Assembly: GCA_002418705.1 (NCBI GenBank)
Contig: DIEQ01000078.1
Span: 1 to 41,827 of the forward strand
Origin: Mageeibacillus sp. UBA5770
Lineage (GTDB): Bacteria; Bacillota_A; Clostridia; Saccharofermentanales; Saccharofermentanaceae
Direction: 5' to 3'
DNA length: 41,827 nucleotides
Numbering within the stretch: the first letter of the stretch is position 1; the number at the start of each line of letters is the position of its first letter. The translations under genes were made by a program, and so were the position numbers. The notes under the pieces are model-generated. The model made no database searches and had not been told where the DNA came from. It saw only the letters and a list, made by a program, of their open reading frames with translations. Positions 24,719-33,620 of this stretch are shown here, in pieces.

Positions 24719-25594
24719 ATGTCAGCAGTAATTATTTCAGGTAAAGAGGTCTCCGCACAGCTCCGTGCACAAATGCAGGAAGAGGTTCATCAGATTATTC
24801 TTGACGGCCAGGGGAAAAAGCATTTCTATGCGCCGGGACTTGCTGTTATTCAGGTCGGACATGACCCGGCTTCTTCCATTTATGTAAACAACAAGAAGAA
24901 AGCATGTGAACAGGTCGGAATTGTGTCTTTTGGATACGAACTTCCTGCAGACGCCTCGCAGGATGAACTTATTGAGCTGATTGATACACTCAATAAGGAT
25001 CCGCGTGTTCATGGTATCCTGTGTCAGCTGCCTCTTCCCCCTCATATGGATGAGTTCGCAGTAATCTGCGCCATAGCCCCCGAAAAAGACGTTGACGGAT
25101 TCCACCCGGTAAACAAGGGGCTGCTGTCCATCGGACGCGAGTGCCTTGTATCATGTACGCCGCTTGGCTGTCTTACCCTGTTGAAAAATCAGGGGGTCGC
25201 TATTGCCGGCAAGCACTGTGTCATAATCGGCCGCAGTAATATCGTCGGTAAGCCGGTATCCCAGCTGATGCTGGCAGAAAACGCAACGGTTACGATTGCT
25301 CATTCACGAACCAGGGATCTTCCTGCGCTCTGCCGGCAAGCAGATATCCTGATAGCGGCCATCGGTAAGGTGGGTTTTGTCACCAAAGATTTTATAAAGC
25401 CCGGAGCAGTGGTCATTGATGTGGGCATCAACCGCTGCGAAGACGGGAAAGTGCGCGGAGACGTTGAATTTGCAGGCGTATCGGAAATTGCCGGAGCCAT
25501 CACACCCGTACCGGGCGGCGTAGGACCAATGACTATTACGATGCTTCTTCAGAATACGATTCATGCATATAAAGTAATTACGGGAAGGCAGTGA
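24719..25594 (+). CDS. folD: Methylenetetrahydrofolate dehydrogenase/cyclohydrolase
   Basis: A 291-residue bifunctional enzyme interconverting 5,10-methylene-, methenyl- and 10-formyl-tetrahydrofolate, supplying one-carbon units. Visible motifs are YVNNKKKACEQVGI with the catalytic Tyr-x3-Lys, the QLPLPPH segment, DVDGFHPVNKG, and the NADP-site signature GRSNIVGKP. The C-terminal PVPGGVGPMT is invariant in the family. It starts 4 bases after ftsK, with AGGGAGG inside the upstream gene. Confidence 0.95.
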   Translation: MSAVIISGKEVSAQLRAQMQEEVHQIILDGQGKKHFYAPGLAVIQVGHDPASSIYVNNKKKACEQVGIVSFGYELPADASQDELIELIDTLNKDPRVHGILCQLPLPPHMDEFAVICAIAPEKDVDGFHPVNKGLLSIGRECLVSCTPLGCLTLLKNQGVAIAGKHCVIIGRSNIVGKPVSQLMLAENATVTIAHSRTRDLPALCRQADILIAAIGKVGFVTKDFIKPGAVVIDVGINRCEDGKVRGDVEFAGVSEIAGAITPVPGGVGPMTITMLLQNTIHAYKVITGRQ

Positions 25595-25600
25595 CATCAT

Positions 25601-26881
25601 ATGAATGACATAAATGAGAAGAAGATCCACGGTGCGGAAATTATCTGCGTCGGTACGGAACTTCTGATGGGACACACGCTTAACACAAATGCGGGATATC
25701 TGGCCAAACAGCTCGCTGAACTTGGTATTCCGTCTTTTCGTCAGACCGTCGTAGGTGATAATGTCGAAAGGCTCGCGCTTCAGATAAAAGAGAGCGCTTC
25801 CAGAAGTGACCTTGTAATTTTTACGGGCGGCCTCGGTCCGACAACGGATGACCTTACCATGGAGACAGCTGCAGCTGTCTCCGGTCTTCCCATGGAACTG
25901 CATGAAGAGAGTTACAAGTCGCTGACAGGATTTTTCACCCGGATTGGCCGCGAGATGACAGAGAATAATCTCAAACAGGCCATCATGCCGACACCGTCGA
26001 CTGTTTTTCAAAATACAAACGGAACCGCCCCGGGAGCCATGTTCGACTGTCCGGCCCCGAATGCAGAAGATCCTGATCATGTTGCAAAGCTCATCCTGCT
26101 CCCCGGACCGCCTTCAGAAGTCATCCCGATGTTCACACTGTCCGTACGCCCGCTCCTAGAAAAACTTGCGCCGTTCAAGCTCCGTACCGCATATGTCCAC
26201 CTGATCGGCATCGGTGAATCTGCTGCCGAGACACGCATCAAAGATATGATTGATACCCAGCAGAATCCTACGATTGCTCCATATGCAGCTGAAGGTGAAT
26301 GCATGTTCCGCGTGACTCAGCGCATTGATTCGGAAAATGATCCTGATCTCCTGACACCGGTTATTGAGGAGCTCAAGTCTCGTTTTGGTGAGTATATTTA
26401 CGAAATCGGAACCCGGTCGATGAAAGAAGTCGCATATGATCTGCTGCTTTCCAGGGGAAAGACGATATCTTTTGCCGAAAGCTGCACTTCGGGTATGGTT
26501 TCTTCAGAAATCGGGGATATATCCGGAGCTTCAAAAGTTTTCGCAGGATCAATTATCTCTTATGACAACAGGATTAAGTCATCTGTCCTTGGTGTTCCGC
26601 AGTCGGTTCTGGACACATTCGGTGCGGTAAGCGAGGAATGTGCCGCTGCCATGGCGGATGGATGCAGAAAATTAATGAAAACCGATGTAGCCGTTTCCCT
26701 TACCGGAATTGCCGGCCCCGACGGCGGCACAGAAGAGAAGCCCGTGGGACTTGTTTATCTGGCTGTTTCCGATGAAAACGGAATCGATGTCATTAAACTG
26801 CAGCTTCACGGCAACCGGATGCGTATACGCCGTGTCGCTGCCCTTCAGGCTTTTAATATGATCAGAAAAAGGCTGATATAA
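25601..26881 (+). CDS. cinA: CinA, nicotinamide-nucleotide amidase family
   Basis: A 426-residue two-domain protein. The N-terminal MoCF-like domain (about residues 8-180) has AEIICVGTELLMGHTLNTN and FTGGLGPTTDDLT and is linked to ADP-ribose pyrophosphatase activity in the family. The C-terminal domain (from about 275) has FAESCTSGMVSS, the active-site region of NMN deamidase, and GIAGPDGGTEEKPVG. It recycles NMN and is co-expressed with recA during competence in some Firmicutes. Here murJ and about 200 bases separate it from recA, which has its own promoter. Confidence 0.93.
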   Translation: MNDINEKKIHGAEIICVGTELLMGHTLNTNAGYLAKQLAELGIPSFRQTVVGDNVERLALQIKESASRSDLVIFTGGLGPTTDDLTMETAAAVSGLPMELHEESYKSLTGFFTRIGREMTENNLKQAIMPTPSTVFQNTNGTAPGAMFDCPAPNAEDPDHVAKLILLPGPPSEVIPMFTLSVRPLLEKLAPFKLRTAYVHLIGIGESAAETRIKDMIDTQQNPTIAPYAAEGECMFRVTQRIDSENDPDLLTPVIEELKSRFGEYIYEIGTRSMKEVAYDLLLSRGKTISFAESCTSGMVSSEIGDISGASKVFAGSIISYDNRIKSSVLGVPQSVLDTFGAVSEECAAAMADGCRKLMKTDVAVSLTGIAGPDGGTEEKPVGLVYLAVSDENGIDVIKLQLHGNRMRIRRVAALQAFNMIRKRLI

Positions 26882-26882
26882 G

Positions 26883-28511
26883 ATGGCACGTCCTGAAGAT
26901 CATACGGGCATTTCTCGAAACTCGGGAAAAAGGCGCACGGCCAGTATGGCTGTCGCTACTTTTCTGATGATTATCGGGCTTACTCTTTCCAAGGGAACAG
27001 GGTTTCTGAGGGAGATATTTGTCGTCCAGGAATTTGGCGAAGGGCTTTACCCTGATGCCTTTCTTCTGGGCTTTCAGGTACCGGATCTGTTTTTTCAGCT
27101 CCTTATCGGCGGTTCTATACAGGCTGCCATTACTCCGACCCTTGCCAGATCGCTCGAGAGCGGTGAGCAGAAGAGCGGATGGCGAAGTGTCAGCATATTT
27201 ATAACCCTTATGTCGGTCATTATGATGGCTGCGACACTTCTGGGTATGCTGCTGTCCGAGTGGATTTTTCCGTTGATTTACCCTGATAAAAACGAAGCCA
27301 TCGTTGCACTGGCGGCTCAGTCGTCAAAGGCTTTGTTTCCACAGGTTTTCTTCATGATGCTGGCTGCTCTGTGCATTGGAATCCTTAATGCATATAAGAA
27401 GTTTTCATCAACCTCTTTTGGCCCGACAATTTATAATATTTGTGTTGTATTGTCGATCATTATCCTGGGCGGCAAATCCAACCAGGCTGTCATATTTACG
27501 GCTATAGGCATTTCCGGTTCCGCTGCCGTTTATTTTCTTCTCCAGTTTTTTATGGCGCGGCGTGAACTGCGAAGCTTCCGATTTTCCCTGAATTTAAAAG
27601 ATGAAGGTTTCAGGGCGCTTTTGCGTCTGGCTGTCCCAACCATGATTTCAGCTTCGATCGTGCAGCTCAATACAATTATAATCAATAGTTTTACCGGTGA
27701 TTTTAACGATGGAATCATTCTGAGCCTTCAGAATGCCAAGACAATCTGGCAGCTGCCCTACGGGATTTTTGCCGTAGCTGTCGGAAGTGTCATGCTTCCG
27801 TCGCTCGCGGCTCACTTTGCTGCCAGAGACGGGAAATCTGCAAGAATTCTTCTCGGGAAAAGCCTTCGAAACGCGTTGTTTCTTACTATCCCTTCCGCAG
27901 GACTTTTATTTGGTTTAAGCGGAGATGTTGTTATGGCCATTTTCAACTGGAATGGCTCATATTCTGAGGCTACAAAAGAAACAACCGGCATGATCCTAAT
28001 GGGATACTGCATAGCGGTCATCGCCCAGACGGTTGTCTTTATTTATAATCAGGCATTTTATGCCATTGGAAAGACAAAAATACCTTTGCTCACGGGTGTG
28101 CTGTCCATGGTTCTCATTTCGGGTTCCTGTGCCGTCATGAAGGCTCTCGGTCTATTGAACTCAGCTTCAGAAATTGGCGCTATCGGTCTTTCACTGGCCT
28201 ATTCTTTAACAAGTCTGGTCAGTGCTTTGGTTCTATCATCGATTTACAGGCAGGATCGCAGCCTTGCTCCGAAAAGCATATGGCCTTTTCTTATTCGCTG
28301 TGTCCTCTGTCTGGCTGTCATGTTTCTTGCGGTTTATGCATTCAGCCTGCTGCCTGTTGCACCTCAGACAAAGATCGGGCAGCTTCTCTGGCTTGGTTTT
28401 CGTGCAGGCGCGGGATTTGGCGGATATCTGCTTGCAGCACGTACCATGCAGATGAGAGAACTCAGTTCGTTTGTTGACCGCATCAGACGAAGAAGAAAGC
28501 CATCTGTCTGA
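26883..28511 (+). CDS. murJ: Lipid II flippase MurJ
   Basis: A 542-residue MviN/MurJ protein with about fourteen hydrophobic helices, moving lipid-linked peptidoglycan precursor across the membrane. Family traits are the N-terminal FLREIFVVQEFGEGLYPDAF segment with conserved Arg/Asp and GGSIQAAITPTLAR, followed by KTIWQLPYGIFAVAVGSVMLPSLA in the middle. The C-terminal tail is basic (RIRRRRK). It starts 1 base after the cinA stop and ends the packed operon. Confidence 0.9.
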   Translation: MARPEDHTGISRNSGKRRTASMAVATFLMIIGLTLSKGTGFLREIFVVQEFGEGLYPDAFLLGFQVPDLFFQLLIGGSIQAAITPTLARSLESGEQKSGWRSVSIFITLMSVIMMAATLLGMLLSEWIFPLIYPDKNEAIVALAAQSSKALFPQVFFMMLAALCIGILNAYKKFSSTSFGPTIYNICVVLSIIILGGKSNQAVIFTAIGISGSAAVYFLLQFFMARRELRSFRFSLNLKDEGFRALLRLAVPTMISASIVQLNTIIINSFTGDFNDGIILSLQNAKTIWQLPYGIFAVAVGSVMLPSLAAHFAARDGKSARILLGKSLRNALFLTIPSAGLLFGLSGDVVMAIFNWNGSYSEATKETTGMILMGYCIAVIAQTVVFIYNQAFYAIGKTKIPLLTGVLSMVLISGSCAVMKALGLLNSASEIGAIGLSLAYSLTSLVSALVLSSIYRQDRSLAPKSIWPFLIRCVLCLAVMFLAVYAFSLLPVAPQTKIGQLLWLGFRAGAGFGGYLLAARTMQMRELSSFVDRIRRRRKPSV

Positions 28512-28641
28512 TTTTTCGCGTGTATTTATTTTCCATTTCGTTGGATCAGCATTATCGGAATCTCACCTTGCAGTGAGTCCGCTCATGAGAAGTATTGTCA
28601 TTTCTTGATAGCTTTTGTCGAAAAGATTTTTGGAAATGCGG

Positions 28642-28670
28642 TTGACTTCCGTGTATCCTATTTATATAAT
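28642..28670 (+). promoter_or_regulatory. recA promoter
   Basis: TTGACT (28642-28647) and a perfect TATAAT (28665-28670) have a 17-base spacer, ending 38 bases before recA. It is one of the best promoter matches in the window. Confidence 0.85.
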
Positions 28671-28681
28671 GAACGCATAGA

Positions 28682-28693
28682 GAACGAATGTTC
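28682..28693 (+). promoter_or_regulatory. LexA (SOS) box
   Basis: GAAC-GAAT-GTTC followed by G matches the Firmicute LexA/DinR consensus CGAAC-N4-GTTCG apart from the first base. It begins 11 bases after the -10, so bound LexA would block early transcription of recA until DNA damage. Confidence 0.82.
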
Positions 28694-28708
28694 GTTGAGG
28701 AGGAAATT

Positions 28709-29818
28709 ATGGCAAAGGCTGATAAGTCCCAGGGTAAATCCAATCAGGAGATTTCACAGAAATCGAATTCCGACCGTGCGCGTGCACTTGATGCCGCACT
28801 TTTGCAGATAGAGAAGCAGTTCGGCAAGGGTGCTGTCATGAAGCTCGGAGAGCGCACCGGAATGGTTATTGATGTCATACCGACCGGAGCCCTGACGCTT
28901 GATATTGCATTGGGAGTCGGCGGAGTACCCAAGGGACGTGTTATTGAAATATTCGGACCTGAGTCCTCCGGTAAAACGACCGTTGCCCTTCATATTGTTG
29001 CCGAAGCCCAGAAGGGCGGAGGAACAGCCGCATTTATTGATGCGGAGCATGCCCTTGACCCCGCCTATGCTGCCAAAATCGGCGTTAACATTGACGAGTT
29101 GATTATTTCTCAGCCGGATACGGGCGAGCAGGCTCTCGAGATTACAGAAGCCCTTGTGCGAAGCGGCGCGATTGACGTTATTGTCATCGACTCTGTTGCG
29201 GCTCTTGTACCTAAAGCAGAAATTGACGGAGAGATGGGAGACACCCATGTAGGTCTTCAGGCACGCCTTATGTCTCAGGCACTGCGTAAGCTTGCCGGCG
29301 TTATCAGTAAATCCAGCACCGTCTGTATCTTTATCAACCAGCTTCGTGAGAAAGTCGGCATTATGTTCGGCAATCCTGAAACAACACCCGGCGGACGTGC
29401 CCTCAAGTTTTATTCGTCCGTTCGACTTGATGTCCGCCGTACAGAGAGCCTTCGCAACGGTACCGAAATTGTCGGCAACCATACGCGTGTAAAGGTCGTT
29501 AAGAATAAAGTAGCCCCGCCTTTTAAAGAGGCTGAGTTTGACATAATGTATGGTGAAGGAATTTCAAAGGAAGGCTGTATTGTTGATCTGGGTGTTGTCA
29601 AGGATATCATTGACAAGAGCGGGTCATGGTTCTCCTACAATGGTCAGCGTATCGGACAGGGCAAAGACAATGCGCGTGTTTTCCTTAAAGAAAATCCTGC
29701 TATCCGTGATGAGATTGAAGCAAAGATACGAAGCTCACTGGTCGCGGCAGCACCTGATGCCGAAGTGTCTGTCGATGATCCTGCAGCTGAGTCCGACATC
29801 CTCGGAATTGATTTTTAA
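28709..29818 (+). CDS. recA: Recombinase RecA
   Basis: A 369-residue RecA that forms filaments on single-stranded DNA, catalyses strand exchange and triggers LexA self-cleavage. Walker A is [10 protein letters not shown], preceded by RVIEIF. Walker B is [10 protein letters not shown]. The L2/MAW region follows around [17 protein letters not shown]. The acidic C-terminus is usual. ATG 28709 follows AGGAGG; an ATG at 28688 lies inside the LexA box and is not a plausible start. It is under SOS control from the adjacent box, and recX is 50 bases downstream. Confidence 0.97.
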   Translation: MAKADKSQGKSNQEISQKSNSDRARALDAALLQIEKQFGKGAVMKLGERTGMVIDVIPTGALTLDIALGVGGVPKGRVIEIFGPESSGKTTVALHIVAEAQKGGGTAAFIDAEHALDPAYAAKIGVNIDELIISQPDTGEQALEITEALVRSGAIDVIVIDSVAALVPKAEIDGEMGDTHVGLQARLMSQALRKLAGVISKSSTVCIFINQLREKVGIMFGNPETTPGGRALKFYSSVRLDVRRTESLRNGTEIVGNHTRVKVVKNKVAPPFKEAEFDIMYGEGISKEGCIVDLGVVKDIIDKSGSWFSYNGQRIGQGKDNARVFLKENPAIRDEIEAKIRSSLVAAAPDAEVSVDDPAAESDILGIDF

Positions 29819-29868
29819 TGAATGCGTTTCTTTGAATAATTGATTTTTCGAAAGCGGGGAATACAGCT

Positions 29869-30354
29869 TTGGATGAAACCTTCAGGGATGCCCGTGCTCT
29901 GGCGATTTCGCACATAGGGATTTCACAGAAATCCAGCGGCAGAGTCAGAGACTATCTAAGCCGAAAAGGTATACAGGAAGAGACTGCGGACAGTGTTGTC
30001 CGCAGTCTTATTTCTGATGGTTATATTGATGATCTTCGGATTGCACGAAATCTGATTAAATCACGAAGCGGCAGGAAAGCCGAAGGACGGCGTGCCCTTG
30101 AGCAGCGCCTTTATCATGCCGGTATTTCGAGGGAGGTCATAGCAATGACGGATGAGATAATGCCGCAGGACGAAATATCTATACAGGAATTATTTGACGC
30201 GAAGCTGATGCCGGAGCTTATAAAGCTTATATCAATGGAGTCTTTTGATGCAAATGTCTGGATGAATAAGACATTTCGATTCCTTCTTTCCAGGGGATAT
30301 TCGACTTCTCTGACCATGGACACTTTGCGGAAAGGCATTCGTGATGTAGAATAG
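29869..30354 (+). CDS. recX: Regulatory protein RecX
   Basis: A 161-residue RecX-type protein that modulates RecA filaments. The helical repeats are visible: ISQKSSGRVRDYLSRKGI, VVRSLISDGYIDD, RNLIKSR, and RRALEQRLYHAGIS, matching the tandem three-helix fold. It is at the short end of Firmicute RecX lengths. The start is TTG at 29869, with GGGGA 8 bases upstream. Its position directly after recA is conserved and supports the call. Confidence 0.85.
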   Translation: MDETFRDARALAISHIGISQKSSGRVRDYLSRKGIQEETADSVVRSLISDGYIDDLRIARNLIKSRSGRKAEGRRALEQRLYHAGISREVIAMTDEIMPQDEISIQELFDAKLMPELIKLISMESFDANVWMNKTFRFLLSRGYSTSLTMDTLRKGIRDVE

Positions 30355-30403
30355 AAGAGTTATAATCACGAAATAATCAGCAGAGGTTTGAGGAGTATAT
30401 TTA

Positions 30404-31756
30404 TTGGAAAATAAAAAGCGAAACATTCGAGTATCCATTATTACTCTTGGATGCTCAAAAAATCTCGTTGACGCAGAATGTATGACACGCATTCTGCTCG
30501 ATGATCAGATGGAGATGACAGCAGATCCGTCCGCGGCTGATGTTATCATAGTCAATACATGTGGATTTATTGAAAGCGCTAAGAAGGAAGCCATTGATAC
30601 GATTTTAGAAATGTCTGAATATAAGGCACCCGTGGGCAAGTGTGATTTCCTTGTTGTGACAGGGTGTCTTGCGCAGCGCTATGCCGAAGATATCAGGGAA
30701 CAGATTCCTGAAGTTGATGAAGTTCTCGGAACATCGCATTACCATGATGTAGCCAGGGCGATTCGAATTCTGTATGGTGAATATTCAGGGCCTGTCGAGA
30801 ATTTTGTCAGCGAACCCGGAAGTCTTTCACATATGAGAATCAATCGTGTGGTATCAACAACCGGATATGCCTGGCTGAAAATTGCAGAGGGCTGCTCCAA
30901 TCGGTGTGCATATTGTGCAATCCCTTTCATTCGCGGTCCTTATATTTCCAGATCAATGGAAGATATAGTCGAAGAAGCGATTATTCTTTCCGCAGCCGGA
31001 AATTCAGAAATTATCCTGACAGCTCAGGATACGACACGTTATGGACTCGATATTTACGGTAAACGTATGCTTGCGGAACTGATTCGTGAATTATCAAAGG
31101 TTTCCGATATAAGAATGATTCGAATCATGTATTCCTATTCGGATGGAATTACGGAAGACCTTATTTCTGAGATTAAAAATAATCCCAAAGTGGCTCATTA
31201 TCTTGATATGCCGGTGCAGCACGGTGACGATGGAATTCTTAAAAATATGAGACGGCATGACACGTCCGCAATGATTTCAGACGCTGTTGCACGTCTCAGG
31301 GAAGAAATTCCGGATATTGTTTTACGAACAACGGTTCTTGTCGGATTTCCGGGTGAATCGAAAGAAGCTTTTGATAATCTTCTGAAGATGCTCTCCAAAT
31401 GGCGCTTTGACCGTCTGGGGTGCTTTGTGTTTTCTCCTGAAGAGGGAACAGAAGCCTTCGATATGAAAGGCAAAGTCCGAAAAGACACAGCTGAAAAAAG
31501 ATTCAGACAGGTTATGGCTCTTCAGCAGGAGATTTCGCTTGCAAAAAATCAGGCAAGAATGCAAACTGTTGTCGACGTTACTATTGAATCCATTTCAGAT
31601 GATGGTATATTTTACGTGGGAAGAAGTTATGGCGAAGCGCCTGAAGTGGATCCGTCCATCTATGTTGCTGCAACCGGTGAACCACTTGAAATTGGTCAGA
31701 CGTACCCGATACGCTTTGTTGACTGCTCAGCTTATGATATTACAGGAGTGACATAA
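30404..31756 (+). CDS. rimO: Ribosomal protein S12 methylthiotransferase RimO
   Basis: A 450-residue radical-SAM enzyme adding a methylthio group to Asp of ribosomal protein S12. The N-terminal UPF0004 domain has cysteines at about 17 (TLGCSKNLVDAEC), 53 (NTCGFI) and 87 (TGCLAQRY) for the second iron-sulfur cluster. The radical-SAM motif CSNRCAYC is near residue 164. A C-terminal TRAM domain follows. TLGCSKN is typical of RimO rather than MiaB. The start is TTG at 30404 with AGGAG 8 bases upstream. pgsA follows after 3 bases. Confidence 0.94.
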   Translation: MENKKRNIRVSIITLGCSKNLVDAECMTRILLDDQMEMTADPSAADVIIVNTCGFIESAKKEAIDTILEMSEYKAPVGKCDFLVVTGCLAQRYAEDIREQIPEVDEVLGTSHYHDVARAIRILYGEYSGPVENFVSEPGSLSHMRINRVVSTTGYAWLKIAEGCSNRCAYCAIPFIRGPYISRSMEDIVEEAIILSAAGNSEIILTAQDTTRYGLDIYGKRMLAELIRELSKVSDIRMIRIMYSYSDGITEDLISEIKNNPKVAHYLDMPVQHGDDGILKNMRRHDTSAMISDAVARLREEIPDIVLRTTVLVGFPGESKEAFDNLLKMLSKWRFDRLGCFVFSPEEGTEAFDMKGKVRKDTAEKRFRQVMALQQEISLAKNQARMQTVVDVTIESISDDGIFYVGRSYGEAPEVDPSIYVAATGEPLEIGQTYPIRFVDCSAYDITGVT

Positions 31757-31759
31757 AAC

Positions 31760-32389
31760 ATGAATACACCTAACAAATTATCTCTTTTAAGAATTATCCT
31801 GGTTCCTTTTGTACTTCTTTTTCTGTTGCCGATCAATATTTATTCTTTTGAATTGGTGCAGTGGAATGCATTCATTGCAACATATGGACGTATTATTGCA
31901 GGTGTCATATTTATAATTGCATCCCTGACTGACATGGCGGACGGGAAAATCGCCAGGAAATACAATCTCATAACAAATCTTGGTAAATTCCTGGATTCGC
32001 TGGCTGATAAAATGCTCGTAATCTCTGTACTGATCGCACTTGTCGATTTAAACCGCATATCTTCCATTTTTGTAATTATCATTGTTCTGCGTGAATTTAT
32101 GGTAACCGGTATCAGACTTGTAGCAAGTGAAAAGGGCGTCGTTATGGCTGCGGCAATGATCGGAAAAATCAAGACGGTTACACAGATGGCGGCTATTATT
32201 TATCTGCTGTTTGAGCCTCTGTTTGAGATGATATTTGTCCAAATTCTTCCCAATGCAGCAGCATCACAAATCTCCCTGGTTATAATTATCATTGGCGATA
32301 TACTGTTTGTTTCATCGGTAATTATGACAATTATTTCCGGTATGGATTACTTATTGAAGAATATCAATTATTTCAAAGAAGCATCTTAA
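31760..32389 (+). CDS. pgsA: CDP-diacylglycerol-glycerol-3-phosphate phosphatidyltransferase
   Basis: A 209-residue membrane enzyme producing phosphatidylglycerol phosphate, the committed step to phosphatidylglycerol and cardiolipin. The CDP-alcohol phosphotransferase signature is complete: DMADGKIARKY, then G and DSLADK with the last two aspartates (about residues 56-82). Several hydrophobic helices follow the standard pattern. It is coupled to rimO, an arrangement seen in many Clostridia. Confidence 0.92.
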   Translation: MNTPNKLSLLRIILVPFVLLFLLPINIYSFELVQWNAFIATYGRIIAGVIFIIASLTDMADGKIARKYNLITNLGKFLDSLADKMLVISVLIALVDLNRISSIFVIIIVLREFMVTGIRLVASEKGVVMAAAMIGKIKTVTQMAAIIYLLFEPLFEMIFVQILPNAAASQISLVIIIIGDILFVSSVIMTIISGMDYLLKNINYFKEAS

Positions 32390-32434
32390 AACTTTGAGTA
32401 TCAAAACAATTTTGAAAAGATTTGTTTTTTCTTA

Positions 32435-32463
32435 TTGACTTTTTATGGTCGTTCGGATACAAA
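32435..32463 (+). promoter_or_regulatory. acpP promoter
   Basis: TTGACT (32435-32440) and TACAAA (32458-32463) have a 17-base spacer and lie about 48 bases before acpP. They give acpP its own start within the larger run. Confidence 0.6.
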
Positions 32464-32510
32464 CAATGTAAGACGATTGTGCAAGCAATCAACTAGGAGG
32501 TAAATGTAAG

Positions 32511-32750
32511 ATGACAGGTGATCCAATTTTTGAAAGTGTTAAGGGAATTCTTGTTGAGCAACTGGGCGTGGATGGTGAGACAGTATCTATGGAGTCAAAC
32601 TTCATTGATGATTTGAATGCTGATTCTCTGGACATCGTTGAGCTTGTTATGGCTATGGAGCAGGAGTTTGGCATTTCGATTCCCGATGAGGAAGCAGAGC
32701 GCATCAAGTCCGTTGGCGATGCTGTTGAGTTCATCAAGGCTAATGTTTGA
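32511..32750 (+). CDS. acpP: Acyl carrier protein
   Basis: A 79-residue acidic four-helix carrier for fatty-acid synthesis. The phosphopantetheine attachment serine lies in [19 protein letters not shown] (about Ser 40), and [11 protein letters not shown] follows as usual. Length and motif are typical. A strong TAGGAGG precedes the ATG. No fab genes are adjacent; the next gene is rnc, an order common in Firmicutes. Confidence 0.96.
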   Translation: MTGDPIFESVKGILVEQLGVDGETVSMESNFIDDLNADSLDIVELVMAMEQEFGISIPDEEAERIKSVGDAVEFIKANV

Positions 32751-32775
32751 TTTTTAACATCCGGTTAATGCACAT

Positions 32776-32807
32776 GAGCTCCTTCGTTGAGGGGGCTCTT
32801 TGCTTTT
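32776..32807 (+). terminator. Terminator-like hairpin after acpP
   Basis: A 7-bp stem (32776-32782 with 32792-32798, one G-T pair, 9-base loop) is followed by TTTGCTTTT. It begins 26 bases after the acpP stop and reaches the first possible rnc start codon. It may set a low rnc/smc level by partial termination. Confidence 0.6.
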
Positions 32808-32829
32808 CCGGGAAGAAACGGGGCACAAC

Positions 32830-33561
32830 TTGAATCAGAATACAATTTCTTCGTCCGGAGACCTTGAGCTTTCTGCTTTTGAGAAGCTTCTCGGATATAT
32901 TTTTTCAGATAAGAATCTTCTTTGCATGTCGCTTACACATTCGACATATGCTTACGAACATCGCTTTGAGGTTGCGTATAATAACGAAAGACTTGAATTC
33001 CTTGGGGACGGCATCCTTGACTTTGTGATAGCCGACGCCCTGTTCAATCAGAAAAGAAACTGTAACGAAGGTTATCTTTCCAAAACCCGCGCTTTGATCG
33101 TATGCGAAGCAACGCTGGCTTTGAAAGCCAGAGAAATAGGCCTGGGAGGCTTTCTGCGCCTTGGCAGGGGAGAAGAAAGCACCGGGGGACGTGATAAGCC
33201 GTCCAACCTCGCAAACGCGATGGAGGCCATATTCGCAGCTGTATACCTCGACGGCGGTTTTGATCAGGCAAAGGGCCTTATCTTAAGGATCCTGGCAGAC
33301 TCTATTGAGACTGCTTTATCGGGAGAACTCATTTTTGATTACAAAAGTAAGGTACTCGAACTCGCGCAGACAAAAGGCAGCGCCCATTCCATTCATTTCG
33401 AAATTACGGATGAGACAGGTCCCGTTCATGACAGAACGTATACGGCAGCCGTATTTTTTGACAGCGAAATGTTCGGGCAGGGCTCCGGGCACAGCAAAAA
33501 GCATGCTGAGCAGGAAGCGGCAAAAGCAGCCTACAAAGAATGGATGAAACGGTATTCCTGA
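32830..33561 (+). CDS. rnc: Ribonuclease III
   Basis: A 243-residue double-stranded-RNA endonuclease that processes rRNA and other structured RNAs. The catalytic domain has the RNase III signature NERLEFLGDGILDFVI with the conserved Glu/Asp, and NAMEAIFAAVYLDGG carries the second acidic pair. The C-terminal dsRNA-binding domain ends in GSGHSKKHAEQEAAKAA. No ATG start exists. TTG 32830 is chosen because it avoids the hairpin after acpP. TTG 32800 (253 residues, GAGG 7 bases upstream) is an equal alternative. smc follows closely. Confidence 0.92.
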   Translation: MNQNTISSSGDLELSAFEKLLGYIFSDKNLLCMSLTHSTYAYEHRFEVAYNNERLEFLGDGILDFVIADALFNQKRNCNEGYLSKTRALIVCEATLALKAREIGLGGFLRLGRGEESTGGRDKPSNLANAMEAIFAAVYLDGGFDQAKGLILRILADSIETALSGELIFDYKSKVLELAQTKGSAHSIHFEITDETGPVHDRTYTAAVFFDSEMFGQGSGHSKKHAEQEAAKAAYKEWMKRYS

Positions 33562-33620
33562 ATCGGAATTTTAGTATATAATTGTTTACGATATATTAAG
33601 TGGAAGGATTGTGCTGCTGC

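Noticed and set aside
25304..26080. A 258-codon open frame on the minus strand across folD and cinA
   Set aside because: It lies opposite two clear family members, has no ribosome site or recognisable motif, and its composition is that of a reverse-strand shadow.
28754..29482. A 242-codon minus-strand frame opposite recA
   Set aside because: Antisense to a conserved gene, no domain and no promoter; explained by recA codon use.
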